Below are positions 9,432 through 17,800 of a stretch of 64,000 nucleotides of DNA, one piece after another. Source of the stretch: Kaistia defluvii. Its GTDB lineage: Bacteria; Pseudomonadota; Alphaproteobacteria; Rhizobiales; Kaistiaceae. Made by a program: the position numbers and the translations under genes. The notes under the pieces are model-generated. The model had not been told where the DNA came from. It saw nothing but the letters and a program-made list of their open reading frames with translations, and searched no databases. The stretch's first letter is position 1. Every line of letters starts with the position of its first letter. The stretch spans positions 1,488,001 through 1,552,000 of the forward strand of contig NZ_JBEPSM010000001.1 of the NCBI RefSeq assembly GCF_040548815.1. Reading direction: 5' to 3'.

Positions 9432-10242
9432 GTCCCAGGTCGAACGCATCGCCGTCCTGGCGTTCATCGCGATCTTCGCGGTCGTCGCGCTGTTTCCCAT
9501 CCTCTGGATGCTCGCCGCCTCCTTCAAGACGGATAGGGAGTTGCTGGACGGCAGCCTGTGGGATTTCGGCAGCGCTGGCATCAGCAATTATGTGAAGGCG
9601 TTCCAGGCGCGGCCGTTTCTCCGCTATCTGGTGAATTCGCTACTGGCGGCGGGTGTATCCGTCTTCGTCACACTCTTTCTGGGCGTTCTCGCGGCCTATG
9701 GTTTCGCCAAGCTGCGGAACCGCTACACGGAGATGATCTGGATCGCCGTCCTTGCCTCGATCATGATCCCGATCGAGGCTATCGTGATCCCGCTTTTCCT
9801 GCAGGTGCACGCTTTCGGCTGGCACGACAGCTACGCCGGCATTGTGCTCCCGACGGCCTTGAACGCGGCAGGAATCTTCATCCTGAGGCAGGCGATCCAG
9901 GGCATTCCCAATGAATTGCTCGAGGCGGGACGGATCGATGGCGCCAGCGAGTTCACCATTCTAAGCCGGATCATCGTTCCGCTTCTGGCGCCCAGCATCG
10001 TGGTTGTCGCGGTCCTGACCTTCAGCCTGAGCTGGAACAATTATCTCTGGCCGCTGATCATCACCAGCACCGACACGCTGCGGACCCTGCCCCTCGGCAT
10101 GGCGGCGTTCCAGATGACGCTGAATACGAAGTACAGTGAGATCATGGCAGTCTCGACTTTTGGCACGATCCCGATGGCTCTGCTGTTCATCTTCCTGCAG
10201 CGATACTTCATCGATAGCGCCATCGGCTCCGGCATCAAGTAA
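9424..10242 (+). CDS. CUT1 sugar ABC transporter permease (MalG type)
   Basis: 272 residues, six membrane segments, with the EAA loop LLEAGRIDGASEFTILSRIIVPLLAPS (about residues 161-187) and the C-terminal GSGIK that is common in MalG-type subunits. Pairs with the preceding permease to form the channel. Start overlaps the end of the preceding gene. Confidence 0.9.
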   Translation: MHRSQVERIAVLAFIAIFAVVALFPILWMLAASFKTDRELLDGSLWDFGSAGISNYVKAFQARPFLRYLVNSLLAAGVSVFVTLFLGVLAAYGFAKLRNRYTEMIWIAVLASIMIPIEAIVIPLFLQVHAFGWHDSYAGIVLPTALNAAGIFILRQAIQGIPNELLEAGRIDGASEFTILSRIIVPLLAPSIVVVAVLTFSLSWNNYLWPLIITSTDTLRTLPLGMAAFQMTLNTKYSEIMAVSTFGTIPMALLFIFLQRYFIDSAIGSGIK

Positions 10243-10384
10243 CCGGGCAGCTTGCCCCGGCTCGGCCTAGGAAAGTGCGGGAAGAAGAGCCGTTAGAGAA
10301 AGCGATTGCAGGAAAATCTGATATAGCGTCGCCAGCAACCAGAAACTCAGAACTCGACTCGCCGGCCAGCGTTCAAGGAGACCC

Positions 10385-11329
10385 ATGGCACGCCCGAAAC
10401 CGGACGAACAGGCGCTGATCAATGTCGCCCGGCTGCGCTATGAGGACGGAGTTCCCCAGAACGAGATCGCGCGAAACCTTCAGATCTCCGAGGCCACCGT
10501 CAGCCGATATCTGAAGCTGGCCATGGAACTCGGCATCGTCGAGATCCGCGTCGCAACAAGGGCGTTTCGCAACGCCGCGCTCGAAGCGCGCCTGATGCAG
10601 CGCTTCGGCCTCTCCTTCGCGATCGTGGTCGATCGGCGCCCTACCGACGTCGACCGGCTGCAACTGCTCGGCAACGCCGTCTTTCGCGGCATCGAGGACC
10701 TGGTTGCAAACGACACGGTGATCGGTGTTTCCAATGGCGAGACGGTGGCCAGCGTCGCCGCCGCTGGCCGGATGATCCGCGCCGACAATCTGTCCGTGGT
10801 GACTCTGATCGGAGGGGTCGGCCGCGCCGAGGAAGCGAGCCATACCGGCGAGATCTGCCGCACGCTGGCGCGCCGGATCGGCGCTCAGGCCTGGGTGCTG
10901 CCCGTCCCGGCCGTGGTGGACTCGATGGAGGCCGCGGAAGCCCTGCGCTCCACGTCAGGAGTCAGCGACATCTTCCAGTTGATCGATCGTGTGTCGATTG
11001 CCATCGTCGGCATCGGCGCCATGACGGAAGGCGCATCGACGTTTCGCAACGGCCTGTTTCCGCCGTCACGCGTCCAAGCCATCATAGCGGATGGCGCCGT
11101 CGGCTCGATCTGCGCGCGTTTCTACAATGCCGAAGGCCAGGTCGTGCACTCCGACATCGACGCGCGGACGCTTTCGCTGCCCCTGGACGCACTGCCGAAC
11201 GTCACGCACAGCATCGCGGTGGCCATGGGCCCCGAAAAGGTCCCCGCCATCCGCGCGGCGATGCGCGGCCGCATGATCAATGCGCTCGGGACCGATGCGG
11301 AAACCGCCGCCCTGCTTTGCGAAGGCTGA
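10385..11329 (+). CDS. SorC-family sugar-responsive transcriptional regulator (first copy)
   Basis: 314 residues. N-terminal helix-turn-helix (VPQNEIARNLQISEATVSRYLKLA, about residues 20-43) followed by the sugar-binding/phosphosugar-isomerase-like domain of SorC/DeoR proteins (IGVSNGETVASVA, TLIGGVGRA, VGIGAMTEG, GAVGSICARFYNAEGQ). These regulators are normally controlled by a phosphorylated sugar. It lies 142 bases after the CUT1 permease and probably controls that importer, perhaps through the palindromic region at 7006-7212. Ends only 12 bases from the convergent kinase gene. Confidence 0.88.
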   Translation: MARPKPDEQALINVARLRYEDGVPQNEIARNLQISEATVSRYLKLAMELGIVEIRVATRAFRNAALEARLMQRFGLSFAIVVDRRPTDVDRLQLLGNAVFRGIEDLVANDTVIGVSNGETVASVAAAGRMIRADNLSVVTLIGGVGRAEEASHTGEICRTLARRIGAQAWVLPVPAVVDSMEAAEALRSTSGVSDIFQLIDRVSIAIVGIGAMTEGASTFRNGLFPPSRVQAIIADGAVGSICARFYNAEGQVVHSDIDARTLSLPLDALPNVTHSIAVAMGPEKVPAIRAAMRGRMINALGTDAETAALLCEG

Positions 11330-11341
11330 GCGGCGTCCCCG

Positions 11342-12811
11342 CTAGAGATCCGAATGCGACGAATAGGCTGACACCGCCGGGAACATCGCCTTGAAGGCCT
11401 CGAACCACCGGTCATAGCGCTCGATCTGATCGAGGAACGGAGAGATCACTTCTTCGCGGTCGGGAGGCGTTGCGATCTCGGAAACATCGCATCCGCCCTC
11501 CCCGATCATGGCCAGGCGGGCCGCGCCAAGCGACGGCCCGAGATCGGCATCGTCGTAGCGCGCCAGATTGCGGCCCAGCACGGTGGAGAGAATACGGCAC
11601 CAGAGCAGGCTCTGCGCGCCGCCGCCGATGAGGCCGGGAACGGCGCAGGGACTGCCGGCTTGCGTCAGCAGCTCGTCGGCCTGGCGGATCGAAAAGGCCA
11701 CCCCCTCCATCACGGCCTGGGCGATATCGACCGGCTCGGAGGCCGGACTGAGCCCGAAGAAGGCGCCGCGAATGTCGCTGTCGCCATGCGGGGTGCGCTC
11801 GCCGCTCAGATAGGGCAGGAACATCAGGGACGACGGCCCGGCATATCGGGCCTCCACCTTCGACACCAGCGCGCCGATATCGGCCACGCCCATCAGCTTC
11901 CGGGCCCAGTTCAGGGCGCTGGCGCCGTTCAGCATGGCGGCCATCTGATACCAGCCGGGCGTGCAATGGGCGAAATTGTGCAGCACGAGGTCGGGCTTGG
12001 GCGCGTAGCGGTCCTGCGCCACGAAATAGACGACACCCGTACCAAGAGAAATGAAGCCCGAGCCCGGCGCGGCGCAGCCGAGACCGATCGCGCCCGTGCC
12101 GACATCGGCGCCGCCGCAAGCAACCGGCAGGCCGGCCCGCAGGCCGAGCTGCGCGGCGATAGCGGGGCGCAAACGGCCGGCGATCTCGTAGCCTTCCAGA
12201 AGCGGAGGCATAAGGGCCCGGTCGATGCCCAACCCGTCCAGAATGGCCGGCGACCATTGCCGCTGGGCCTGATCGAACAATTGCGTGCCGCCGGCATCCG
12301 ACATGTCGCTGGCAATCTCGCCCGTGAGCCAGAACCGCACATAATCCTTCGCCAGCAGCACATGCGCGACGCGGTCATACAGCTGAGGCTCGTTCTGCCG
12401 GAGCCACAGCAGCTTCGCGGCGGTGAAGCTCGTCATGGCGAGAACACCAGATATCTCCGCGAGATCCGGCACACTGGCCGTCATCTCCGCGCATTGTTCG
12501 GCGCCGCGCCCGTCGTTCCATAGGATAGCGGGACGCACGACGTCATGATGGGCGTCCAGGGTCACCAGCGAGTGCATCTGCCCCGAAAGGCCCAGCGCCC
12601 GGACCGCCGCGAAGGCGTCGGGGCGCGATTGGCGCAGGACCGCGAGCACCGACTGAACCGCCCCGATCCACAGCGCCGGATCCTGCTCGCTCCGTCCCGG
12701 GGCGGGTCGCGATGTGGCGTAGTCCTGCGTGGCCCGCGCCAGGGTTCGTTGGCTCTCGTCCACGAGGATGGCCTTGGTCGCCGTCGTGCCGATATCGATT
12801 CCGAGATACAT
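11342..12811 (-). CDS. xylB: Xylulokinase-like FGGY carbohydrate kinase (second copy)
   Basis: 489 residues. GIDIGTTATKAILVD phosphate loop, GLSGQMHSLVTLD substrate loop, AILWNDGRG, catalytic aspartate in CGGADVGTGAIG (about residue 239), GLIGGGAQSLLWCRI adenine-site loop. The GQMH motif places it nearer classical XylB than the copy at 5557. It is the last gene of the leftward unit that includes a SorC regulator and an E1/lipoyl/hydrolase set, which argues for a ketose substrate other than, or in addition to, D-xylulose. By gene order its product would be the inducer of the SorC regulator upstream; that is inference. Confidence 0.85.
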   Translation of the reverse strand: MYLGIDIGTTATKAILVDESQRTLARATQDYATSRPAPGRSEQDPALWIGAVQSVLAVLRQSRPDAFAAVRALGLSGQMHSLVTLDAHHDVVRPAILWNDGRGAEQCAEMTASVPDLAEISGVLAMTSFTAAKLLWLRQNEPQLYDRVAHVLLAKDYVRFWLTGEIASDMSDAGGTQLFDQAQRQWSPAILDGLGIDRALMPPLLEGYEIAGRLRPAIAAQLGLRAGLPVACGGADVGTGAIGLGCAAPGSGFISLGTGVVYFVAQDRYAPKPDLVLHNFAHCTPGWYQMAAMLNGASALNWARKLMGVADIGALVSKVEARYAGPSSLMFLPYLSGERTPHGDSDIRGAFFGLSPASEPVDIAQAVMEGVAFSIRQADELLTQAGSPCAVPGLIGGGAQSLLWCRILSTVLGRNLARYDDADLGPSLGAARLAMIGEGGCDVSEIATPPDREEVISPFLDQIERYDRWFEAFKAMFPAVSAYSSHSDL

Positions 12812-12835
12812 GCTTGCCCCCGAGAAATGCGTTTG

Positions 12836-13813
12836 TCACCGCGCCATGGCGAGAAGCGCCTTGGCGGCTGCCTCGTCGGTGATCAGCGTATGGCAGCCGA
12901 CGCGTTTCATCGTCGCGTGGATGGCGACGGCGCGCTTGGCGCCACCCGTCGCCAGGACGACGTGGCGCGCCTTGCTGACCTTGTCGAGATCGACCGACAT
13001 CACGCGGTCATTCAGCGCGTGCGGGACGGAACGTCCTTCCGCATCCAGAAAATTGCAGATGGCGTCGCCGACGCAGCCGACCTCGACCAGTTCCTGCAAC
13101 TCCTGCGGTGAAATCAGCGTCTGGGAGAGCGAGGTCGCGCTTGCACTGATATCGCCGACGCTGATTACGGCGATGTCGAGGTCCTCCGCCAGCCGATACA
13201 GGCGATCGAGACCGCAGCGCTCGATCAGATGGCGCTTCGTCTCCTTGGAATCGACCAGGAGAGGCGACAGAAACAGGTAGCATTCGGCCCCGATCTGGCT
13301 GGCCAACCGCCACGAGAACTCGATCGGATTGACCTGATGGGCCTCGAGCACGCCGCCGAGCAGGGAGACGACACGCACGCGCTCACGCCGCACCGGTCGA
13401 AAGCTGGCAAGCGAAGCCGTCAGGGTCCGGCCCCAGCCGACACCGATGGTGCAGTCATCCGGGATCGCATCCGACAGGAATTGACCCAGGGCGAGGCCGA
13501 CCGCCTTGGCAGTCCCTTCGACATCGTCTGCGCCCGGCACGACGATCGCCTCGTCCAGGCCGAACGCCGCCTCGAGCTGCAGGCCGAGTTCGATGCACTC
13601 CTGGATCCCCTCATTGATCCAGATCTGCACCTCGCCGCGTTTTACGGCCTCGTCGAGCATGCGAATGATCGTCGTCCGGCTGACGCCCAGCTTCTCGGCC
13701 ACGTCCTTCTGCGTCAGGCCCTGATTGTAGTAGAGCCACGCGGCTCGCAACCGGAGCGACGACGTATCGGAAAGTACCTGCTGTGCGGAGCGTAGCAGCT
13801 TGGCCAATGCCAA
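12836..13813 (-). CDS. SorC-family sugar-responsive transcriptional regulator (second copy)
   Basis: 325 residues. Helix-turn-helix LTQKDVAEKLGVSRTTIIRMLDEA (about residues 33-56), then the SorC effector domain with IGVGWGRTLTASLA, VVSLLGGVL and a C-terminal VVLATGGAKRAVAIHATMK. Lies inside the leftward unit, 24 bases before the kinase and 76 bases after the hydrolase, so it is probably autoregulated with the pathway genes. It is only distantly similar to the SorC protein at 10385, so the two halves of the island may answer to different phosphosugars. Confidence 0.88.
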   Translation of the reverse strand: MALAKLLRSAQQVLSDTSSLRLRAAWLYYNQGLTQKDVAEKLGVSRTTIIRMLDEAVKRGEVQIWINEGIQECIELGLQLEAAFGLDEAIVVPGADDVEGTAKAVGLALGQFLSDAIPDDCTIGVGWGRTLTASLASFRPVRRERVRVVSLLGGVLEAHQVNPIEFSWRLASQIGAECYLFLSPLLVDSKETKRHLIERCGLDRLYRLAEDLDIAVISVGDISASATSLSQTLISPQELQELVEVGCVGDAICNFLDAEGRSVPHALNDRVMSVDLDKVSKARHVVLATGGAKRAVAIHATMKRVGCHTLITDEAAAKALLAMAR

Positions 13814-13889
13814 CCTCGATTCTGCAGCATGGAGCCCGTTTCAGGGCGGCGGGAGACGGTCCGGCAAAGCACGGTCGAGAATGGACCGC

Positions 13890-14678
13890 TCAGCTATGCG
13901 CCGTCAGGAAGTCCTGGATCCATCCATTGACGCGTTTGATTTCCTCGATCTGCGGCAAATGGCCGGCACCTGGCAAGACGTGCTGCTCGCCGCCGAAGCT
14001 CGCCAGAAGCTCCGGATCGAGCGGGTTGATCGCGTCATCCTCGCCCCAGATGACCATCCGCGGCAGGTCGCTTTGCCGGATCGTGGCGATGGCGAGCTGC
14101 GCGGCCTGCTCGATGACGGGGATGCCGTCGGCCAGATCCGACAGTGCCTGACGCCGTCCCGGTCGATCCAGATGCGCCAGCACATGCAACGCCATCGGCC
14201 TGTTGATCAGGCGGGGCCGCGCCACGAGCCGCTGAAGCAGGGCAAGCGCGCCGTCGGGCTCCTCCAGCCCCGCGAAGCCGTTAGTGAAATCGCGGGCGAT
14301 GCCTCTACCAAGTCCAACCGGCGCTATCAGCACGAGGGACTGAACCCGATCCGGTGCGCATTCGGCCAGGCGGAGGGCGACAGCGCCCCCCAGGGAATGG
14401 CCGACGAGATGCACCTTGCCGGATATCTGCGCCATGATGCCGGCGAGCACAGTCTCGGCGAGCCCGTCCAGACTGACCCCGAGAGCGGGCTCCGCGTCGC
14501 CATGCCCGGGAAGGTCGACGCCCCATACCTGGAACGACCCTGTCAGGGAAGGCGCGTTGGCCAGCCAGGAAAGCCGGTCCGCCCCGAAGCCGTGTATGAA
14601 AACGACGACCGGCTGACCGTCGCTGCCGCCGAGCCGATGCAGCACCGCTCCGTCGGTCGGCTTGTTCACCTCAGCCAT
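13890..14678 (-). CDS. Alpha/beta hydrolase, AcoC-like C-terminal domain as a free protein
   Basis: 262 residues. Complete triad: nucleophile Ser95 in GHSLGG, Asp in WGEDDAINP (about 214-215), His240 in GAGHLPQ; oxyanion HGFG near residue 29. In acetoin dehydrogenase E2 proteins (AcoC) a lipoyl domain is fused to exactly this kind of hydrolase. Here the lipoyl domain is the separate gene just upstream, 11 bases away and in a different frame. The open frame continues to 14867 but would overlap the lipoyl gene out of frame, so ATG 14678 was chosen. Expected to work in acyl transfer or release within the E1/lipoyl complex; not proven. Confidence 0.8.
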   Translation of the reverse strand: MAEVNKPTDGAVLHRLGGSDGQPVVVFIHGFGADRLSWLANAPSLTGSFQVWGVDLPGHGDAEPALGVSLDGLAETVLAGIMAQISGKVHLVGHSLGGAVALRLAECAPDRVQSLVLIAPVGLGRGIARDFTNGFAGLEEPDGALALLQRLVARPRLINRPMALHVLAHLDRPGRRQALSDLADGIPVIEQAAQLAIATIRQSDLPRMVIWGEDDAINPLDPELLASFGGEQHVLPGAGHLPQIEEIKRVNGWIQDFLTAHS

Positions 14679-14689
14679 GCCGGTCGCGC

Positions 14690-14929
14690 CTAATCGGCTG
14701 CGATGATGGCAAGGGTCGCGCCGATCTCGGCAATATCGCCTTCCGGCACGACAATCTCCTTGAGGACGCCCGTCGCCGGCGCCTCGATCTCCATGCTGAG
14801 CTTGGTCGTCGTGAGGATGAGGATCTGCTCGCCCTCGCGGACGGGATCGCCCACGGCTTTCAGCCACTCCGTCAGTTCCGCTTCAGTCGTCTCATTGCCC
14901 AGTTGCGGCATCAGCAGCGGGATATCCAT
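14690..14929 (-). CDS. Free-standing lipoyl (biotinyl/lipoyl-attachment) domain protein
   Basis: 79 residues making one lipoyl domain and nothing else. The modified lysine is Lys43 in TTTKLSME; the family's usual DK is replaced by TK. Carries acyl groups from the E1 protein encoded just upstream. ATG 14929 has AGGAG six bases before it; the ATG at 14947 has no Shine-Dalgarno. No E2 catalytic core and no E3 (lipoamide dehydrogenase) gene is in the window, so E3 must be shared. Confidence 0.85.
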   Translation of the reverse strand: MDIPLLMPQLGNETTEAELTEWLKAVGDPVREGEQILILTTTKLSMEIEAPATGVLKEIVVPEGDIAEIGATLAIIAAD

Positions 14930-14956
14930 CGTCTTCTCCTGGTTCATAGGCGGCGG

Positions 14957-17416
14957 CTAAAGCGCGAGGCGGGCGAGGTCGAGGTCGTTCCAATCGCGGA
15001 CGCCCCGACGATTGACGCGCTTCTCCGGGAAGAAATCGCTGGTGACGGCATCGAGAATATCGTCGACCTGAGGGAAATAGGTCGATTCCATCTCCGCGCC
15101 GGGAACGATCCAGTTCGGGGAGCCCAGGACGCGCGGCGCAGCCTTCAGGTCTCCATAGGCAAATCGGGTGATGTTGCTCGACAGCGTCATGGCGAAACTG
15201 CCGCGTTCGGACGCTTCGGAAACCAGGAGGAGCCGTCCGGTCTTCTTCACCGACTCCAGCACCTTTTCGTAGTGGAACGGCACCAGCGTGCGGGCGTCGA
15301 TGATCTCGGCCGAGATGCCGTAATTGGCCTGCAATTCATCCGCGGCGGCAATCGCGGAATAGAGCGACGGTCCGATGGTCAGAATGGTCAGATCCGACCC
15401 CACCCGCTTGATATCCGGCTCGCCGATCGGGATCCGATAATAGTCGGTCGGCACGCCATCGGGACGGAACTGCTCGACGGTGTCGTAAAGCCTCTGGCTC
15501 TCGAAGAAGACGACCGGATCGTCGCTGGAAAGCGCCGAGGCCAGCAGTCCCTTCGCATCATAGGGCGTCGCCGGATAGATGACCTTGAGCCCGGGAATAT
15601 GGGCGACCAGCGACGACCAGTCCTGCGAATGCTGCGCTCCATATTTGCTGCCGACCGAGCAGCGCAGCACCACGGGAACCTTCAGGGCCCCGGCCGACAT
15701 CGCGTGCCACTTCGCCATCTGGTTGAAGATCTCGTCGCCGGCGCGGCCGATGAAATCGCCATACATCAGCTCGACGAGGGACCGTCCACCCTCCAGTGCG
15801 TATCCGACCGCCGTGGCGACGATGGCAGCCTCGGAGATCGGCGAGTTGAACAGGCGGTCATAGGGAAGGATCTCGGAGAGACCGCGATAAACGCCGAAGG
15901 CGCCACCCCATTCGCGGCACTCCTCGCCATAGGCGATCAGGCTCGGATCCTGGGTCATGTGATGCAGGACCGACTCGAACAGGCCGTCGCGCAAGGTGAT
16001 GGCGCGCATGGAGGACAGCTTTTCGCCGGTCTCCGACAGGCCGAAACGAGCCTTCTTGGCGTTCTGACGGATGCGGGCCGATGTCTCCGGCGCGGCCAGC
16101 AGCGGCGCTGCGGTCGCAGGCACCGGAATCTCGTTGTGGCTGAACATCAGCTTGCCGATCAGGGTCGGATCGGCGCGCACGTCGACGATCGGCGCGGCTT
16201 CGGGGTTGACGGCCGCCGCCGTGACGGCGGTGACCTGCGCAACGACCTGTGCCCGCATCTCCGCGAGGCTCGCCTCGGTCAGGATGCCCTCGGCCAGAAG
16301 CTGGTTCTGGAACAGCACGATCGGATCATGCGGCTCCCAGAGCTGCATTTCCTCGCGCGAGCGATAGACGCTGGCGTCCGTCGTCGAGTGGCCGCTGATG
16401 CGGTAGCACTCGACATCGAGCAACGCCGGCCCCTTCCCTTCCAGCAGCAGCGCGCGCTTGCGCGCCACGGCGTCGGCGACGGCGAGCGGATTGGAGCCGT
16501 CCACGGTCTCGGCATGCATGGAGGCCGGATTGATCGCCGCACCGATGCGCGACAGCCGGTCCCAGCCCATCGTTTCGCCGATCGTCTGTCCGCCCATGGC
16601 GTAGAAATTGTTGTTGAAGAAGAAAAGTACCGGCAATCCGCCGCGCTTCTCGCCCCAGAGCGTTTCGAACTGCGCCATGGACGCGAAGTTCATCGCCTCC
16701 CAGACGGGTCCGCAGCCAGTCGAGCCGTCACCACTGTTGGCGACGGTGATGCCCTTGGCGCCGCTCAGCTTCCGGCGCAGCGCCGCGCCGGTGGCGATCC
16801 CGCCGGACGCACCGACGATCGCATTGTTCGGATAGGCGCCGAAAGGTGGGAAGAAGGCGTGCATGCTGCCCCCCATGCCGCCATTGAAGCCGTTGGCGCG
16901 CATGAAGATTTCCGACAGCAGCCCGAACAGCAGGAAGTTCTCGGCCAGCGCCTTGCCTTCACCGCCCAGATGCGTGCGGACCGACTGCAACAGCGCGCCG
17001 TCCTGATGCCCGGCCATGATAGCCTGCAGCGCAGCCTCATCCAGTCGGGCGATCGCCGACAGCCCCTTGGCGATGAACTCGCCATGGCTGCGATGGCTTC
17101 CAAAAATGTGATCCTCGGGCTCCAGCGCCAGCGCCGCGCCGACCGCCGCGCCTTCCTGGCCGATGGAGAGGTGCGCCGGACCCTTGTAGTTGAACGGGAT
17201 GCCCGCATAGGCGCCGGTCGCCTTGAACGAACCCAGCATGGATTCGAATTCCCGGATGACCAGCATGTGGCGGAGGACTTCCCTCAGCGCCGCATCGCCT
17301 CGTTTCGCCCGCTCCTCGGCAAAGGGAGTCGCATAGGCGTTTACAGGGATCTCGGCGAAAGAAACCGTCGATTTTTGCCGCACGATCTGCGGGTCGACTG
17401 TAATTTCCTTAGGCAT
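14957..17416 (-). CDS. Fused E1 alpha/beta thiamine-diphosphate dehydrogenase (acetoin/2-oxoacid type)
   Basis: 819 residues. The alpha half has QEGAAVGAALAL, the SHRSHGEF region, GGSMHAFF, and the thiamine-diphosphate motif GDGSTG ... FFFNNNFYAMGG (about residues 229-270). The beta half begins near 470 with MRAITLRDG, then AYGEECREWGGAFGVYRGL, NSPISEAAIVATAVGYALEG and the C-terminal transketolase-like domain. Decarboxylates or cleaves a 2-oxo or acyloin substrate and passes the acyl group to lipoyl. There is an extra segment of roughly 45 residues between HGEFIAKG and GGSMH compared with usual E1 alpha. ATG 17416 is preceded by GGAGG with good spacing; the ATG at 17443 is not. First gene of the leftward unit. 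Confidence 0.85.
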   Translation of the reverse strand: MPKEITVDPQIVRQKSTVSFAEIPVNAYATPFAEERAKRGDAALREVLRHMLVIREFESMLGSFKATGAYAGIPFNYKGPAHLSIGQEGAAVGAALALEPEDHIFGSHRSHGEFIAKGLSAIARLDEAALQAIMAGHQDGALLQSVRTHLGGEGKALAENFLLFGLLSEIFMRANGFNGGMGGSMHAFFPPFGAYPNNAIVGASGGIATGAALRRKLSGAKGITVANSGDGSTGCGPVWEAMNFASMAQFETLWGEKRGGLPVLFFFNNNFYAMGGQTIGETMGWDRLSRIGAAINPASMHAETVDGSNPLAVADAVARKRALLLEGKGPALLDVECYRISGHSTTDASVYRSREEMQLWEPHDPIVLFQNQLLAEGILTEASLAEMRAQVVAQVTAVTAAAVNPEAAPIVDVRADPTLIGKLMFSHNEIPVPATAAPLLAAPETSARIRQNAKKARFGLSETGEKLSSMRAITLRDGLFESVLHHMTQDPSLIAYGEECREWGGAFGVYRGLSEILPYDRLFNSPISEAAIVATAVGYALEGGRSLVELMYGDFIGRAGDEIFNQMAKWHAMSAGALKVPVVLRCSVGSKYGAQHSQDWSSLVAHIPGLKVIYPATPYDAKGLLASALSSDDPVVFFESQRLYDTVEQFRPDGVPTDYYRIPIGEPDIKRVGSDLTILTIGPSLYSAIAAADELQANYGISAEIIDARTLVPFHYEKVLESVKKTGRLLLVSEASERGSFAMTLSSNITRFAYGDLKAAPRVLGSPNWIVPGAEMESTYFPQVDDILDAVTSDFFPEKRVNRRGVRDWNDLDLARLAL

Positions 17417-17503
17417 GCGTCCTCCAACAGCAACTTCAGCCATCCGGGAGTTTGCAGCCCGGGCAAGACCGAGCGGCGATATCCATCAGCACGGCCAATC
17501 GTC

Positions 17504-17531
17504 ACTATGGCGAGGCTGGAACATATGTCAA
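17504..17531 (-). promoter_or_regulatory. Candidate promoter of the E1/lipoyl/hydrolase unit
   Basis: On the minus strand TTGACA (17531-17526), a 16-base spacer and CATAGT (17509-17504), giving 6/6 and 4/6 matches to the vegetative consensus. It would give a leader of about 80 bases before ATG 17416. Confidence 0.5.
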
Positions 17532-17589
17532 TTGGAATACGCAAAAGTCCTAAGCGTGCGCCATCGCTGAGGGGCGCTCGGCAGCTAGG

Positions 17590-17775
17590 TTAGTCCTTGA
17601 GAAGTTCCGCGCGAATGGCCGATAGGCCGCGCTGCGGCTCGCCATTCGCGCTGACCAAGATGGCGTCGGGCTCGTAGAAGCCGGCCATGATGTCGACGTC
17701 CATCGAGTTGAAACGCTGGAGCAGCTACGGAACAATCCCCTCCGGCCTGCGCGAGAGTTCGGGCTTTGCAGTCAT
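17590..17775 (-). pseudogene. Decayed SnoaL-like / SgcJ-type (NTF2-fold) gene
   Basis: One frame reads MTAKPELSRRPEG, an in-frame TAG (17727-17725), then LLQRFNSMDVDIMAGFYEPDAILVS and NGEPQRGLSAIRAELLKD before TAA. The second part is the classic start of SnoaL/NTF2-like proteins (N..D...M...YEPDA.LV....G...RG..AIRA.L), which are normally 120-150 residues. Here it has a nonsense codon at position 17 and stops after 61 codons. It follows the AhpD/CMD-family gene by 25 bases on the same strand and was probably a third member of that unit. Confidence 0.65.
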
Positions 17776-17800
17776 TGAAACGATCCTTTTGTAAGGTTGG

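Noticed and set aside
17417..17589. Possible thiamine-diphosphate riboswitch in the E1 leader
   Set aside because: No CUGAGA or ACCUGA-type core was found in the leader.
14903..17593. 896-codon open frame on the plus strand opposite the E1 fusion gene
   Set aside because: It is the antisense shadow of a high-GC coding sequence; composition is Arg/Gly/Asp-rich, no domain is recognisable, and the opposite strand encodes a clear enzyme.
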